DNA of 62,447 nucleotides from Tetrahymena elliotti 4EA. Its lineage: Eukaryota > Ciliophora > Oligohymenophorea > Hymenostomatida > Tetrahymenidae. Position 1 is the stretch's first letter, and the number at the start of each line of letters is the position of its first letter. The DNA is taken from the NCBI GenBank assembly GCA_000231825.2, contig JH720379.1, positions 172,360-234,806 of the forward strand, written 5' to 3'. Below, piece by piece: positions 37,630-48,341 of this stretch. Both the position numbers and the translations under genes were made by a program. The notes under the pieces are model-generated. The model was not told the origin of the DNA, did not search any database, and worked only from the letters and a program-made list of their open reading frames with translations.

Positions 37630-40000
37630 ATGGAAATTATAGAGCAAATAGGATTTATTCACTTTTGGGGATTGTCTCCAGCCATAGATTTTTTGGATGA
37701 CACTCCAAATAAGGATGCAGTTAATGTGCTTCTTATGTGCACTTCAGATTTAAGACATATTTTAAAAACGATAGCAGATAATTGTTTATAAAATAAGGAA
37801 TCATAAAAAATTAAATAGCTCAACGTTTATGTTTATGAAAAGCAAAAAGAATCATTTTGCAGATGGCTTCTTTTGTTATAGATTTTGTAAACTACTTCTT
37901 TGAGTTTCAGAGAAAGAGTTGAGTTGTTCTTAGATGTTTTTGGTAATGCCATGATAAGAGAAAAGTCTCAGCGTTATATTGATTCTATTCTTCCAACTAT
38001 TTTGAACTTAATTGCTGAAGAAACTAAAAAAACTAGAACACCTTTAGAGCAAATTTTCGATTTTAAAGAAGTTAAATTTAAAGAGCGAGATGAACTCTCA
38101 GACATAGTTAATTCATGGCACAGTAAAATTCCATTCACCATGGAAAAACACAGAGACTAGAGATTAAGGTAATCAAAATTCACTTCAAAACTATTTTTAA
38201 TAATTAGCTATCATATCATTTGTATTTTTTCTAAAGTAAACAATAAAATGATATTTGTTAAATTCTAAAAGCGAATTTAATATTTTATAAATACAAAGAT
38301 AACGATTTTATTGAATAAGATTAAACTTTGTTGAAAAGAAAAGTTAAGTTTTATCAGCAAGATTAAATTTTGTTGAATAGATAGATGTAATTTTATCAAA
38401 TAAGATTGAATATTGTTGAATTGAAAAATATAATTTTATTGTTGAAGAAATATATAATTTCATTAAATAAGATAGAATATTGCTTGATGAAAAGATATGA
38501 ATTTACTTTACAAGATTAAATTGTGTTGGATAGATATTATTTTACCAAATCAAATTGAATATTGTTGAATAGAAAAATATTATTTTATACGATAAGAATA
38601 AATGTTTTTGAATGGAAAGATATGATTATTTTATAGCATTGAATATTATTTGATAAAAAGATAAAATTTTACTTAACAAGATTAAATTTTTTTGGATAGA
38701 TAGATAAGATATCATTTTATTTGTTAAAAATAGAATATTATTTGATAGAATATAACATTTTATTAAATAAGAATGAATACTAACTATTTGATAAGAGTTA
38801 ATAAGATTTTTTTAAGATTAAAATTTTTAAATAGAAAATTAATTAATAATATATTTTAATAAAAATATTAGATATCATTACAAGGAAAGATATGATTTTA
38901 GAAAGAATTTGATTGACTGGGATTATTAAATGGGATTGAAAGATTTTGCAAGTATTATTCACTTTTATCATTATAGAGAATGGAGATAGACTGGTATTGC
39001 TTTTGAGTAGAGATTCTCTTCATATATTGTTCCTAATAGAACTATGAGTAGCTATATTCCTGGTAAGAAGAAACTTACCTATGAAAATGTTGTTGTCAGA
39101 GGTTATTGGGGAGATATTATTATTTCTCCTTATATTAGTATGGGCGTTGAATGTGATGTTGAGCCTGAAAAAGAAAAGTTATTTAAAATTTCTAATATGT
39201 AACATGTTGGTCACTCTGTTGAAGTCACAGAGTTCAATCTTTAATATTGGTTATAAATGATTGAAAAGTAAGAAGAATACCACTTAACATTCACTGATCC
39301 TCACAGAAGCGATAAAAATGCAGAAGAAAAGAAAAAGGAAGCCAAAAGAATGGATGCTAAAAAAGAGAATGAAGAAATCAAAGAAGAAGAAAACGAAGAT
39401 GAAGAAGAGGAAGAAGAAGAAGAAAAAAAAGATGAAAAAAAGAAAAAAGAAGATGAATAAGAGAAAGAAAAAGAAGAAGAAAAATAAGATAAAAAGGAAG
39501 AAGAAGAAGAAATTCCTGTAGAAAAACCTAAAGATTCAGTTAAGCAAGAAGAAGTTAAAAAGGAAGATTTATCTGGTTTAACACCTGAAGAAATAGAATA
39601 AAGATAGAAGGAATATCGTGAAAAGAAAGAAAAAGAAGATTATTTAAAGGGAAGTGAAATATTTGATTTGTTGTAAGGATTTAAGATGATGAATATTAAA
39701 ATTATCCCTATTTTTGAAGAGTTACCTAAGCTTACTATCAAGAAGAAGTTTTAAGATTTCTTCGATATTGGAGTTGTTGGATTTATTTAGTCAGGAATAC
39801 TTAAAGACAACGAATTCTTAAAACTTTTTAACAAAGATGCCACTTTGTTCTTTGAGAATACTGATTTCATAGTTCCTCTTAAAAAAGATGAAAGAAAGTA
39901 ATACAATGAAAAAATTATCCAACTTGCTAGTGAAATCAAGCTCAAGCATTCTGCTGATTATTCCAGCCAACACCACTATAAATTTAATGTTTAGAAGTGA
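37630..40000 (+). CDS. DNAAF3: DNAAF3 (PF22), dynein axonemal assembly factor
   Basis: Two exons (37630-38168, 38872-40000) encode 555 residues. The N-terminus has the family signature HFWGLSPAIDF, followed by VNVLLMCTSDLRHILKTI and the region FLDVFGNAMIREKS. After the intron come YKERYDFRKNLIDWDY, FASIIHFYHYREWRQTGIAF, IVPNRTMSSYI and VVVRGYWGDIIISPYISMG, all characteristic of DNAAF3. The conserved core resumes near the C-terminus after a K/E-rich low-complexity insert of about 80 residues (about 39320-39570). DNAAF3 acts in the cytoplasm in preassembly of outer and inner dynein arms; loss causes primary ciliary dyskinesia in humans. The single intron consists mostly of short tandem repeats. 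Confidence 0.92.
38300..38850 (+). repeat. About 11 diverged ~43-bp tandem repeats in the DNAAF3 intron
   Basis: Units follow the pattern AAGATTAAATTTTGTTGAAT, then AGATA with variations, then TAATTTTATCAAAT. They recur roughly every 40-48 bp (one unit is about 65 bp) across nearly the whole 703-bp intron (38169-38871). Units differ from one another by many substitutions, so the array is old. Confidence 0.7.
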
Positions 40001-41170
40001 TACCTAAATTATTTCAATTTACTTTTTTGTATAAATTAACAGTAATCTATTTATTTACAAACAGTACCGTACCTGTGACCATTTATAGAATTTATCTATA
40101 TTTTCAGCTCTTAATTTAATAAGAATAAGTTTTGCATGGATTTCTAAAAAAAGAATCAATGTCATTCTTTTAATGTATTTTAAAAATTAAGATATTAAAT
40201 TACTCATTAAAATTTGATGCTAATTAAAAAAAAGGAATAAAAAATATTAACTATTCTGTTATAAATAAACTTTCTGTCTTTTTTTATTAATTTTACTTAT
40301 TAAATTTTTAGTTTTTATTTCTACATTTTTGATAAGATTATAAAGCTCATTTGCTTTAATTATTTTGATAAAAATCTTAATAAGATCTTAAAATATACAT
40401 ATTTTCTTGTAAAAAGATTTGTAAAAATAAAATAAATACTTGTTTTGTTTTTGTTAAATATTTTATTTGAATTTAATTTTATCAAATTGTAAACTTTTGA
40501 ATAAAATGAAAGACACATATGAAATAAAATAAATTCATAAATTGAAGATATAATGATTAAACAAACAAAAAATATGTAATTTAAATGCATCAAAAACAAA
40601 GAGCAAATCATAGTAGAAATAAAATATATATAAATTTTTTTTGCATTATTGGATGTTTCAAGAGATTTGTTGAAATTATTTAATTTAAAGGTAGATTTCA
40701 ACAAAAATTAAGAATTGATAAATAAGTGGAGAGTAAGCATAAGTTACAGACTTCATGGATAGTAAAGGAAATATATAAAAATAAAATGTATCAAAAAAGA
40801 AGAAAGCATAATATAAATTTGCTTTGCAAAAATCATTATTGAATATCTATAAAAGATTTGGTTAAATTATTTAATCGAAGATTATATTTTTACGTAGATT
40901 CTTAAAAATAAATGAGTGTAAAGTAGGTATAAATTGAAGATATAATGGTTTACAGAGGAAATATATTTACATAACACGCATCAACATCAAAGAAGAAAAT
41001 ATAGATATTTAGAAATAAAATAATATAAATTTGTTTTGCAAAAGTAATTATTGAATATTTATTTGTGAGATATTTGTTTAAATTATTTAATTTAATATTA
41101 TATTGAAGAGATTGTGAATTCATTAATATATATACTAATATAACTTTATTTATCAAATCGACAGTAAGCA
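40001..41170. repeat. Spacer with three diverged ~215-bp tandem repeats
   Basis: Between the converging DNAAF3 and Q/N-rich genes, blocks at about 40535-40750, 40760-40945 and 40950-41170 share an order of phrases: AAATTGAAGATATAATG, GCATCAA, ATATAAATTTGTTTTGCAAA, TTATTGAATAT and TTAAATTATTTAATTT, ending in AGTAAGCAT-like sequence. Open frames here on the minus strand are compositional, not supported genes. Confidence 0.5.
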
Positions 41171-44100
41171 TCAGATCTTATTTGGTGTTTTGTTTTTATT
41201 ATTTGGCTTATTGTTGCTCATATTCAGAAGTTGGTTGCTCCCGTTGACCAATTATCTGTTTGTTTGACTTAATCCACTATTTATTCTTTACATATGAGGA
41301 GATTGGTCATTCATGTAATTATTTCCTGAAATTGTTATACTGATGCTGGCTGAGTGCTTATTTTGAGGTTTATTGATGTTGTTAGGATGTTAGTTTTAAT
41401 CATTAGCTGTTTTACTACTATTCCTTGCAGAGTTAAATTGATTATACTGTATATTTGCAGATTTATTGTTCGTATTTGGTTAGTTTTTGTTTGCTGGTTA
41501 AACTTATTAATTATTTTTATAAGATAAATTTTCTAAATTAGAATTATAATCATTCAAGTAATCTGATTTCTGTTGAAGAGCACGAGAATGTATGCTGTTT
41601 TTATCTTCTTTTAAAGTTTTGAATGAAGGAGATTTTAATCCACTTAAATTGATACTTAGGTTATTCACAGCAGAAGTATTTCCAGTATTTGTCATTGATG
41701 TTAATGGTTTGAATTTATTGTTTAAGTCAATAGAAATAGGTATTGCTTTAGTATTTTCTTTTTCATTCAAATTTGCACCACAAAATGAGTTTTCAGATGT
41801 CTTTATTAATAGATTTTCTAAGATAATTTAGTTAACCTTTGAATCACCAATAGAAGAATTTTAAATGTTATTCTAAGTGTCATAATTATAAACTGTATTT
41901 GTTGGTATATTTTACAAAGAAGCTTTTTCTAAACTGCATTTAGATTGCAATGAAGATATTTCTATTTAGAGTTCTTTCTTTTCTTTCTCGTTCATATTTA
42001 TTTTTTGTATTATTTCTTTTAAACCATGCAAAGCTAATTGCAAATCCTTGCTTTCCATTGAAGTTCTTAAAATGCCATTGCTCTATTCAATCATTTCTGG
42101 ATAAGTTTGTAAAACATCTTTCACTGATTAAAAGAAAATGTTCTCTAATTCCTTTTAATTTGGTTAGTTTTGTTATTATGATTGAATACAAGACTATTAA
42201 TTATTCACTTAATTTTCTTTTTGATTGTAATTAACTTAAATGATTGATTATGATTTGTTTTATTGGGCTTGTTAAATGAAATTGAATTAATTTAAGATTT
42301 TTCTTATCTTTGATTAAATAGGAACTTAATCATTTGTGCTGCTGCTATTCATGTTTGATTATTAAGATATTTGTTAATTTTCTTCTCCTGTTTTTTATAA
42401 CATCTATGACATTTCACTGTAGAAATTCTCAGTTATTGGTGTGCCAAAAGTAATATCTCTTTTTTACTATTAAACAATCGTGTTTTATTATTGCTGATAG
42501 TATGATTGTGCTTGATAATTTTAAATCTAACTGTATTAGCTATTGTCATTTTATTAGCCATAATTATTTCCTTAATTCAAATTAATTACTAAATTGGGTC
42601 TAGAGAGATTATTGTTTTCTTTAGAAAATGAATTGATTTAATTGTTGTTCATATTTTAATTATTTTGCATAAATTGAGATGGATGTTAGTTATTGAATTA
42701 ATTTGATTAATATTGATTATTGTTGTTGTTGTTGAAGCAATTCTCAACTTATTGAACAAAGTTGTTTTAACTTGGATTATTTAATTAATGTAAATTTATT
42801 GTCAAGTTATTTCTATCTTTTGTAAATGAGTTATTTTAATTGTTGTTTATATTGAATTGTTAATTGGTTTTTTAAGGATTGCTTTCAATTTAATTGATTC
42901 TTCTGTTTGTGTTGTCAATGTTTTCATTTTATTAGTTCATTAAGATATTTAGATTGACACTACTCATAGGAGTAGCAGATACTGATAAGTTTTTGATTTG
43001 ATCTTTTTAATTATTTAAGTTAACACCAACGACTTTGTTGACAGTTTTACTTTGGTCTAATGAAATATTTCTTCTGGCACTTGCGTTTTTAGTTTTTTCT
43101 ATTTCTTTTTATGAATAACAACTGTTTACAGATTGATTATGAATAGGAGAAATAGATCTATTGAGATTATTACTTGCAGCTGCTCTTTTATTAGCTATTG
43201 GAGTGTTTATACTTGTGTTATGAATATCATCTTTGTTGTTGTTTGGTTTTTTATTATTTGAACTAGCATTTTTTTATTGTGATGCATCATAGGTTATCAG
43301 AGTCAAATTATTTCCTGTTATTTCTTTTTATTTAATTGCTAAAGGAGATGAAGAACCAGATTTATTTTATTGATATTTTTAACTTTTTTATTAATTTATT
43401 CCCTTTGAGAAACTTTTATTGATTTAGCCATTAGCAACAGAGCCTAAAGGACTTACTGCTTAGCTTAATGAACGTTTATTTTTTAATGCATCTAATCCTA
43501 AAATTTGATTTTAAGATGCAGTTGGAGCCAACCCTCTCATTGTTTATGGTTCACTTCTTGAGAGATCTAGTTTTTAACTCTGAGGAGACATGAGTTCATT
43601 TGTTGTCAATGGTAAAGTAGTTTAATTAGAAGGACTGTTGAGTGATAATAAATTGTTGACTTAACAACTGGTGAAATTGTCTATGTTGTTTTTTTCAAGT
43701 AGAATTTGGGAATTATTTTTATTTGCTGCTTCTGATTAGTAATTACTTATGCTTCTCAAATGTTGAATGCGAGTTTAGTATTAATTAAAGTTTGGGTTAG
43801 ATTAAGAAAGATTATCACTGCTTGTTGGACCAACTTGATTGCCTTTATTTGCTTACAAATTACTTACATTTCTATTTGATGTTGGTACAGAATAGCTGTC
43901 TTAGAATTATGACATAATAGAAGCATTAACTTGCTTGTTATTAGCTTAAAGTTTAGGACTCTTTGAAAGACTGTGATTGTTAATTGCATTTAGATTATCA
44001 CTTGAATTAAAATTATCTTAATTCATAATCATATTTAGATTTACATTATTTGATAAAGATAAAACTTAATTTTTATCTTGCTGTCTTTAACTTGGACGAT

Positions 44101-44817
44101 TAACTCCACTCATATTTTGTTAAATTAAGCTTAAATTAGGGTTTTGCATTAAATTACTTAGATTTGTATTGTTAATAAATGAATAAGAAGTATTGTTATT
44201 GTTATTATTACTTAAGCTATTGTAATTTAATTATGCTATTTGGTTTTATATTGCTGATTGCTTGTGAATTTAGTTATTTAATTTCTTTATCTTCTCTTCC
44301 TTCATAAGAAGCTCCTAAATAACAAAAGAGTTCTTTTTTGTGTAGTCATCCTTTTCATTTATTTATTCAAATTATCATACAAACTCATTATAAAAACAAA
44401 ACCAATCAATACCTTTATCCTATTCGCTGCTTCTTCCATTTACTCTGCCTTCTTTTTTTCATTCCAAAGCTATTTCTTCAATTATTTGCTTTTATCTGTC
44501 ATTTCAAAATTCTTTTCTTAAATTTAGAATTGCATCAATTTTAAATCATGCTGTTGCTTTTTAATTGACTCCCTAATTTTCAAAATAAATATATTTATAT
44601 TTTATTCCTCATCTTTGCTTTCTCAATTAAAAGCTACTTTAGCAGTAGCAATTTGACTGATTTTTACTAAATTTCTGTCTAATTGCTACTGCTGAAGCAG
44701 AAGAAGCTTGAGAGCAGCTCCAATAAATACTCTCTAAGAGAATTTAAATCCTAGAATGTCGATAAATTTAACTCTAATTTATAAACATTATAATCCTGAA
44801 TATTAAAATTTATTCAT
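41171..44817 (-). CDS. Large Asn/Ser/Gln-rich protein with N-terminal coiled coil
   Basis: Three exons (44817-44638, 44568-44413, 44350-41171) give 1171 residues. The last exon is 3180 nt without a single TGA before the stop, strong evidence for coding in this genome. Residues of about 30-160 are coiled-coil-like (QQQQLDRNLVKISQIATAK, QLKKQLWNEKKKAEQMEEA, LLMKEEKIKKLNNQIHK). The rest is low complexity, rich in N, S, Q and T. A short region near 42000-42100 is more ordered and includes SVKDVLQTYPEMIEQSNG and LQLALHGLKEIIQKI. No enzyme motif is seen. The acceptor of intron 1 could lie 4 nt further upstream. The start codon is only 82 bases after the stop of the upstream same-strand gene, so the two could be one gene. 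Confidence 0.7.
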
Positions 44818-44899
44818 AATTTCCTTTGGATTTTTTTGTTTTCCTTTCAAAAAATTAAATAAAGGGTAATGTGTCGAGATATGGATGGCAGTAAAGAAT

Positions 44900-46207
44900 T
44901 CAGCTAAAAAAACTTTGAAAGAGAGTAATTTATTTGAAGAATAATGAGATTTGATAAAATGAATGAATATAAAATTACATCAATTAATCATTTTGGTTTT
45001 TTAAAGTTTTTAGAGATTCTTCATAGTTTTTTTCTTTTAGCTTCAAAACCATTTCGTTGCCATCAATTTTTTATTGCTAAATAAGAATAATACTATCTTT
45101 TTCAATGATTTTTTGTTCGAGACCAAATAATTGCTTTCTAGTTTTATCCAATTCGTTGTACAAGCCGTCTTACTAGAATTAAATTAAATACGATTAACAG
45201 AAAAAGTTTTAAATGAGTAGATTTAATTTACTTGATTTTCTGATTTATTTCTTAATTCAGTAAATAATTTGAAGTTGTATTCGCTTTACTACTCAATAAG
45301 TTTTTTCTCTTGCTAAAGTGTTGATATTTTATTCAACAGAATGTTTTTTTCCTTTATTTTAACAAAACATATTAGAACATATCTTATAAATATTTATCTT
45401 TTACATTATCATGAATTTGCTTCATATTTTAGATGTTTTTTTCTGTGTCATTAGCTAATTGCCCTGTTCTTTCTTCAGCTTCAAGCTTTTATTTTTCAAT
45501 TATTTCTTCTAAAACTTTGATTTTATTTTCAAGATTAGATTGGACAGTTTCTTAATTTTTTCTAAGAATAAAACATTTTACAATTAAATAAATTTAAGAA
45601 TTGAATAAAATTACTATCTCATCTATTCATAATCTTTTAGCATTGCATTAATTGAATCTTTTTCTTCTTTATATTATTAAAGCTTTTGTTAATAAGTTTT
45701 CTCTTCTTCCTCTAATTGTTTTTCTAAAAGTATCTTATCTTTTTCCAATTCAGCGGCTTTCTCATTCATTTAAGCTTTCTTAAAATAAATTTAATTTTGA
45801 AAATTGAAAATGTTCTTTGTTTTAGTTTAAACAATTTACTTAAAGTTCTAGCTTATTTTTAAGGTCTTTGATTTAATTCACATAATCAGATATCTCTTTT
45901 TCATGCTACTTTAAAAGCATTTCTTTTTCTCTTTGATATTTTTGCTATTAAATTATGAATTAATTAAAATATTTTATTAAGTATATCTTCATTGATAGAA
46001 TCATTTTACTTTGCTTTGATCATTTGCATTTATATCTGTTATTGCTAACATTAACTAGTCATTTAATTTTTAAAGGTTTTAAATTCTTTCTTCTTATTCT
46101 TTGTTTTGTATTTCCAACATTCCCAATTTCTAAATTAGCTGCTCACTCTAGTTATTGGAGTTGATAGCAGGAAGCACCTATGATGATTTAGCAATTACAT
46201 CTTTCAT
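44900..46207 (-). CDS. Coiled-coil protein of unknown function
   Basis: Six exons in phase (46207-46010, 45944-45840, 45778-45615, 45561-45405, 45351-45232, 45172-44900) give 338 residues. Apart from the first 25 residues (MKDVIAKSSQVLPAI...) and a hydrophobic end, the protein is a continuous predicted coiled coil rich in E, K, Q and L (for example MNEKAAELEKDKILLEKQLE and LYNELDKTRKQLFGLEQKI). Five short introns of about 50-65 bp have clear GTA...AG borders. The last codons before TGA look unlike the rest and may be read-through of an intron. If so, the coil could continue into the next gene at 44817. No family recognised; such proteins in ciliates are often cytoskeletal. Confidence 0.7.
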
Positions 46208-46475
46208 AATTAAGTTAAATTAATAAGTATCTTCCCTTTATATTCAAAATTAATCAATTTAGATACACAAAAAAAATAATTTATTTTTTATTTACTTTTA
46301 AAAGAGTTTATTGCTGCAAGAATCCTAATCAGACTAAGCAATGCCAGTACTTAACATATACTACTTACTTAATTAGTCTTAACTATTTAGCTTTTCATTC
46401 TAAACGTTTTAATTTTATCCAAAGCTAGAAAATATGGATTAAATATTTTGATTCTACTAGCTTGGGAAGAGGAAG

Positions 46476-46947
46476 TCAGTATTAAAGCTTAAAGGGATTT
46501 GTTAATTATCCTACATAGTAAAAGCAATTATTCTTTTGAAGTTATTCTGAAAATGAAGGTTCTATCTGCAAGTACTATTTCAATGATTACTTATCTTAAT
46601 TATTTGCTTGGCTACTTAATTATTTGTTTGTTAGCTGTTTAGATTGAATGCTAGAAATAATTATTTTCTCTTTATTTTCTTAAATAATTTGAATATAAAT
46701 GCAATGTTTTAATTATTAAGATTTTTGATTTTCAAATGAATCATTTGTAAGTAATTATTGAAATTTTTTTTGAACTCTTTTCCAATCATCTTGTTCGTTT
46801 ATTTGAATTATTTAATATGCAATTGTTTGTATTTTACTTGCTCGTTTTTTTTTTCAACAGAAAAATGTAAAATAATTAAAAAATCTAAAAATCATTTATT
46901 TTCATTAAAACAAGCCGAGAAAATTAATTTTTTGAACTCAAACTCAT
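46476..46947 (-). CDS. Small Q/S-rich protein with a frameshift in an A10 run
   Basis: A minus-strand frame from 46853 to TGA at 46476 is clearly coding in character (INEQDDWKRVQKKFQQLL, SSIQSKQLTNKQLSSQ, QYLQIEPSFSEQLQ, YYVGQLTNPFKLQY). Its upstream limit is an in-frame TGA at 46856-46854, next to ten consecutive A residues. The frame from ATG 46947 (MSLSSKNQFSRLVLMK) runs into the same A10 and would join the longer frame if one A were absent. I therefore annotate one gene of about 157 residues with an apparent 1-nt insertion. It could be a sequencing error, a real lesion, or an unrecognised intron. Function unknown. Confidence 0.45.
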
Positions 46948-47846
46948 TGATTTAAAAATTAAAAAATCTTTTAGATTAATATAAAAATTAGATTAAAATA
47001 TTTTAAAAAATTGGGAATAAATTAAGCACAATTAAAAATTTTTTTTTCTTTTTAAAAGAAATTTATTTTAAATAAATAAATTAAAATTTTACAATTATAC
47101 AGACAAGAAGAATGCTTAGAAAGAAATAATATTAAATAAATATTTTAAAATTTAGATTATTTTGATTTTGTTTTTTTGCAATAATGAAAATTGAATCTTC
47201 TTCTCTAATGTTAGATATATTTGTTTAGGAGAAAATCTTTATTTCTTTTATTTAATAATACAATTTTTACAGAGTAATTAATTAAATTTTTATGATTGAC
47301 TTTACACAATCAAGTGAAAATCTTATTCACTTTAAGATAACAAATCCATTTACCACAGAGACAAATTATTAATTTTATTTTGGGTTTTTTAGATTAAATT
47401 CTTTTTGGATGTTTGTTTTTTTAACATTTTAATTGAATAAGAGCTCTAGGAATCAATCAATTAATATTCATCAATTCATCTTCTAATTTTCAATTTTTAA
47501 TAAATTGATTGAGGAGCAAATAATGTCATCATTTTTGATTATTTAACTCATTATTTTTGTTTTTTCTAATGGCTGAGCTTTTCTTCATGTAAATTTTAAA
47601 TTAATTTTAATGAAACTGCTTTAGAATTTGCTAAAACACCAGGTTATTACAAAATTTATATCTTTATTTCCATAGACTCTATGGTCTAGAAATTAATTAA
47701 TAAACTATTTAAAAGGTCAAAGGAACTTAGTAATTCTTCATTCATTCATTTTACAAAAGATTTAAAAGAAGATCATCTTTTTATAACACCATTTCAATAT
47801 CATATCTCTAATCATCGTTGCCATCATGGTCACAATATGATTAAAA
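46948..47846. other. Intergenic region
   Basis: This 0.9-kb AT-rich spacer contains no supported feature. Confidence 0.55.
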
Positions 47847-48341
47847 TCATTTGTTTGTATCATCATGTAATGTTAATGTTTCCTGCATTTAATATTGAGA
47901 CAAACTACCATAATCAAAGCCCTACATTTCACTTTTATAATAATCCTAATATGATTAGAATTCCTACTTAACAAGGCTTTTATGATCAAAAGCCTACATT
48001 TCTAGATTGTGTAATACTTATAAAATAAGAATATCTTATATCGATCCTTAACCATTCTCTCCTTCTTCACTACTTCTTGTTGGGAAGTTTTCAACTTATT
48101 TTATATTTATTTATTTCTCATAGTCAATCTGAATGGGATTTTATGATTTTTATTCGGAGCTTGGATTACTTAAACTAGAATTTAACTCTTAATTCTCCTA
48201 TCCTATTTAATTATTATTTTATGATTTTTATTGAGAATTTGCTTGATTATATGCTTCACGACTTTATTAGTTTGCATTAGGATTAGTTTCACTTATTTGA
48301 TCACTATTTTTAGTATCACTTCTTACAATCGTTTTTTCCAT
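47847..48341 (-). CDS. Small Q/N/S-rich protein with an internal repeat
   Basis: A single exon of 165 codons (164 residues) starts MEKTIVRSDTKNSDQ and ends ETLTLHDDTNK before TGA. The first two thirds are low complexity (Q, N, S). The last third is more ordered and contains a duplicated motif: LEMQAFDHKSLVKQEFQ, then SEMQGFDYGSLSQYQ. The frequent use of TAA/TAG for Gln in a frame without TGA supports coding. No known family. It belongs to a run of five minus-strand genes of similar composition. Confidence 0.6.

Noticed and set aside
38300..38850. CRISPR-like array in the DNAAF3 intron
   Set aside because: The units are contiguous and diverged with no unique spacers, in a eukaryotic intron.
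39318..39521. Lys-rich open frame on the plus strand
   Set aside because: It is the +1 frame of the K/E-rich stretch of DNAAF3; the DNAAF3 frame is continuous and flanked by conserved motifs.
40040..40080. AGTACCGTACCTGTGACC as another copy of the TACCGTA inverted-repeat element
   Set aside because: Only the heptamer matches; no second terminus or related interior is found within 200 bp.
40360..40704. Minus-strand open frame with membrane-like hydrophobic stretches
   Set aside because: It overlaps tandemly repeated AT-rich spacer, has no supported start or introns, and its hydrophobicity follows from T-rich composition.
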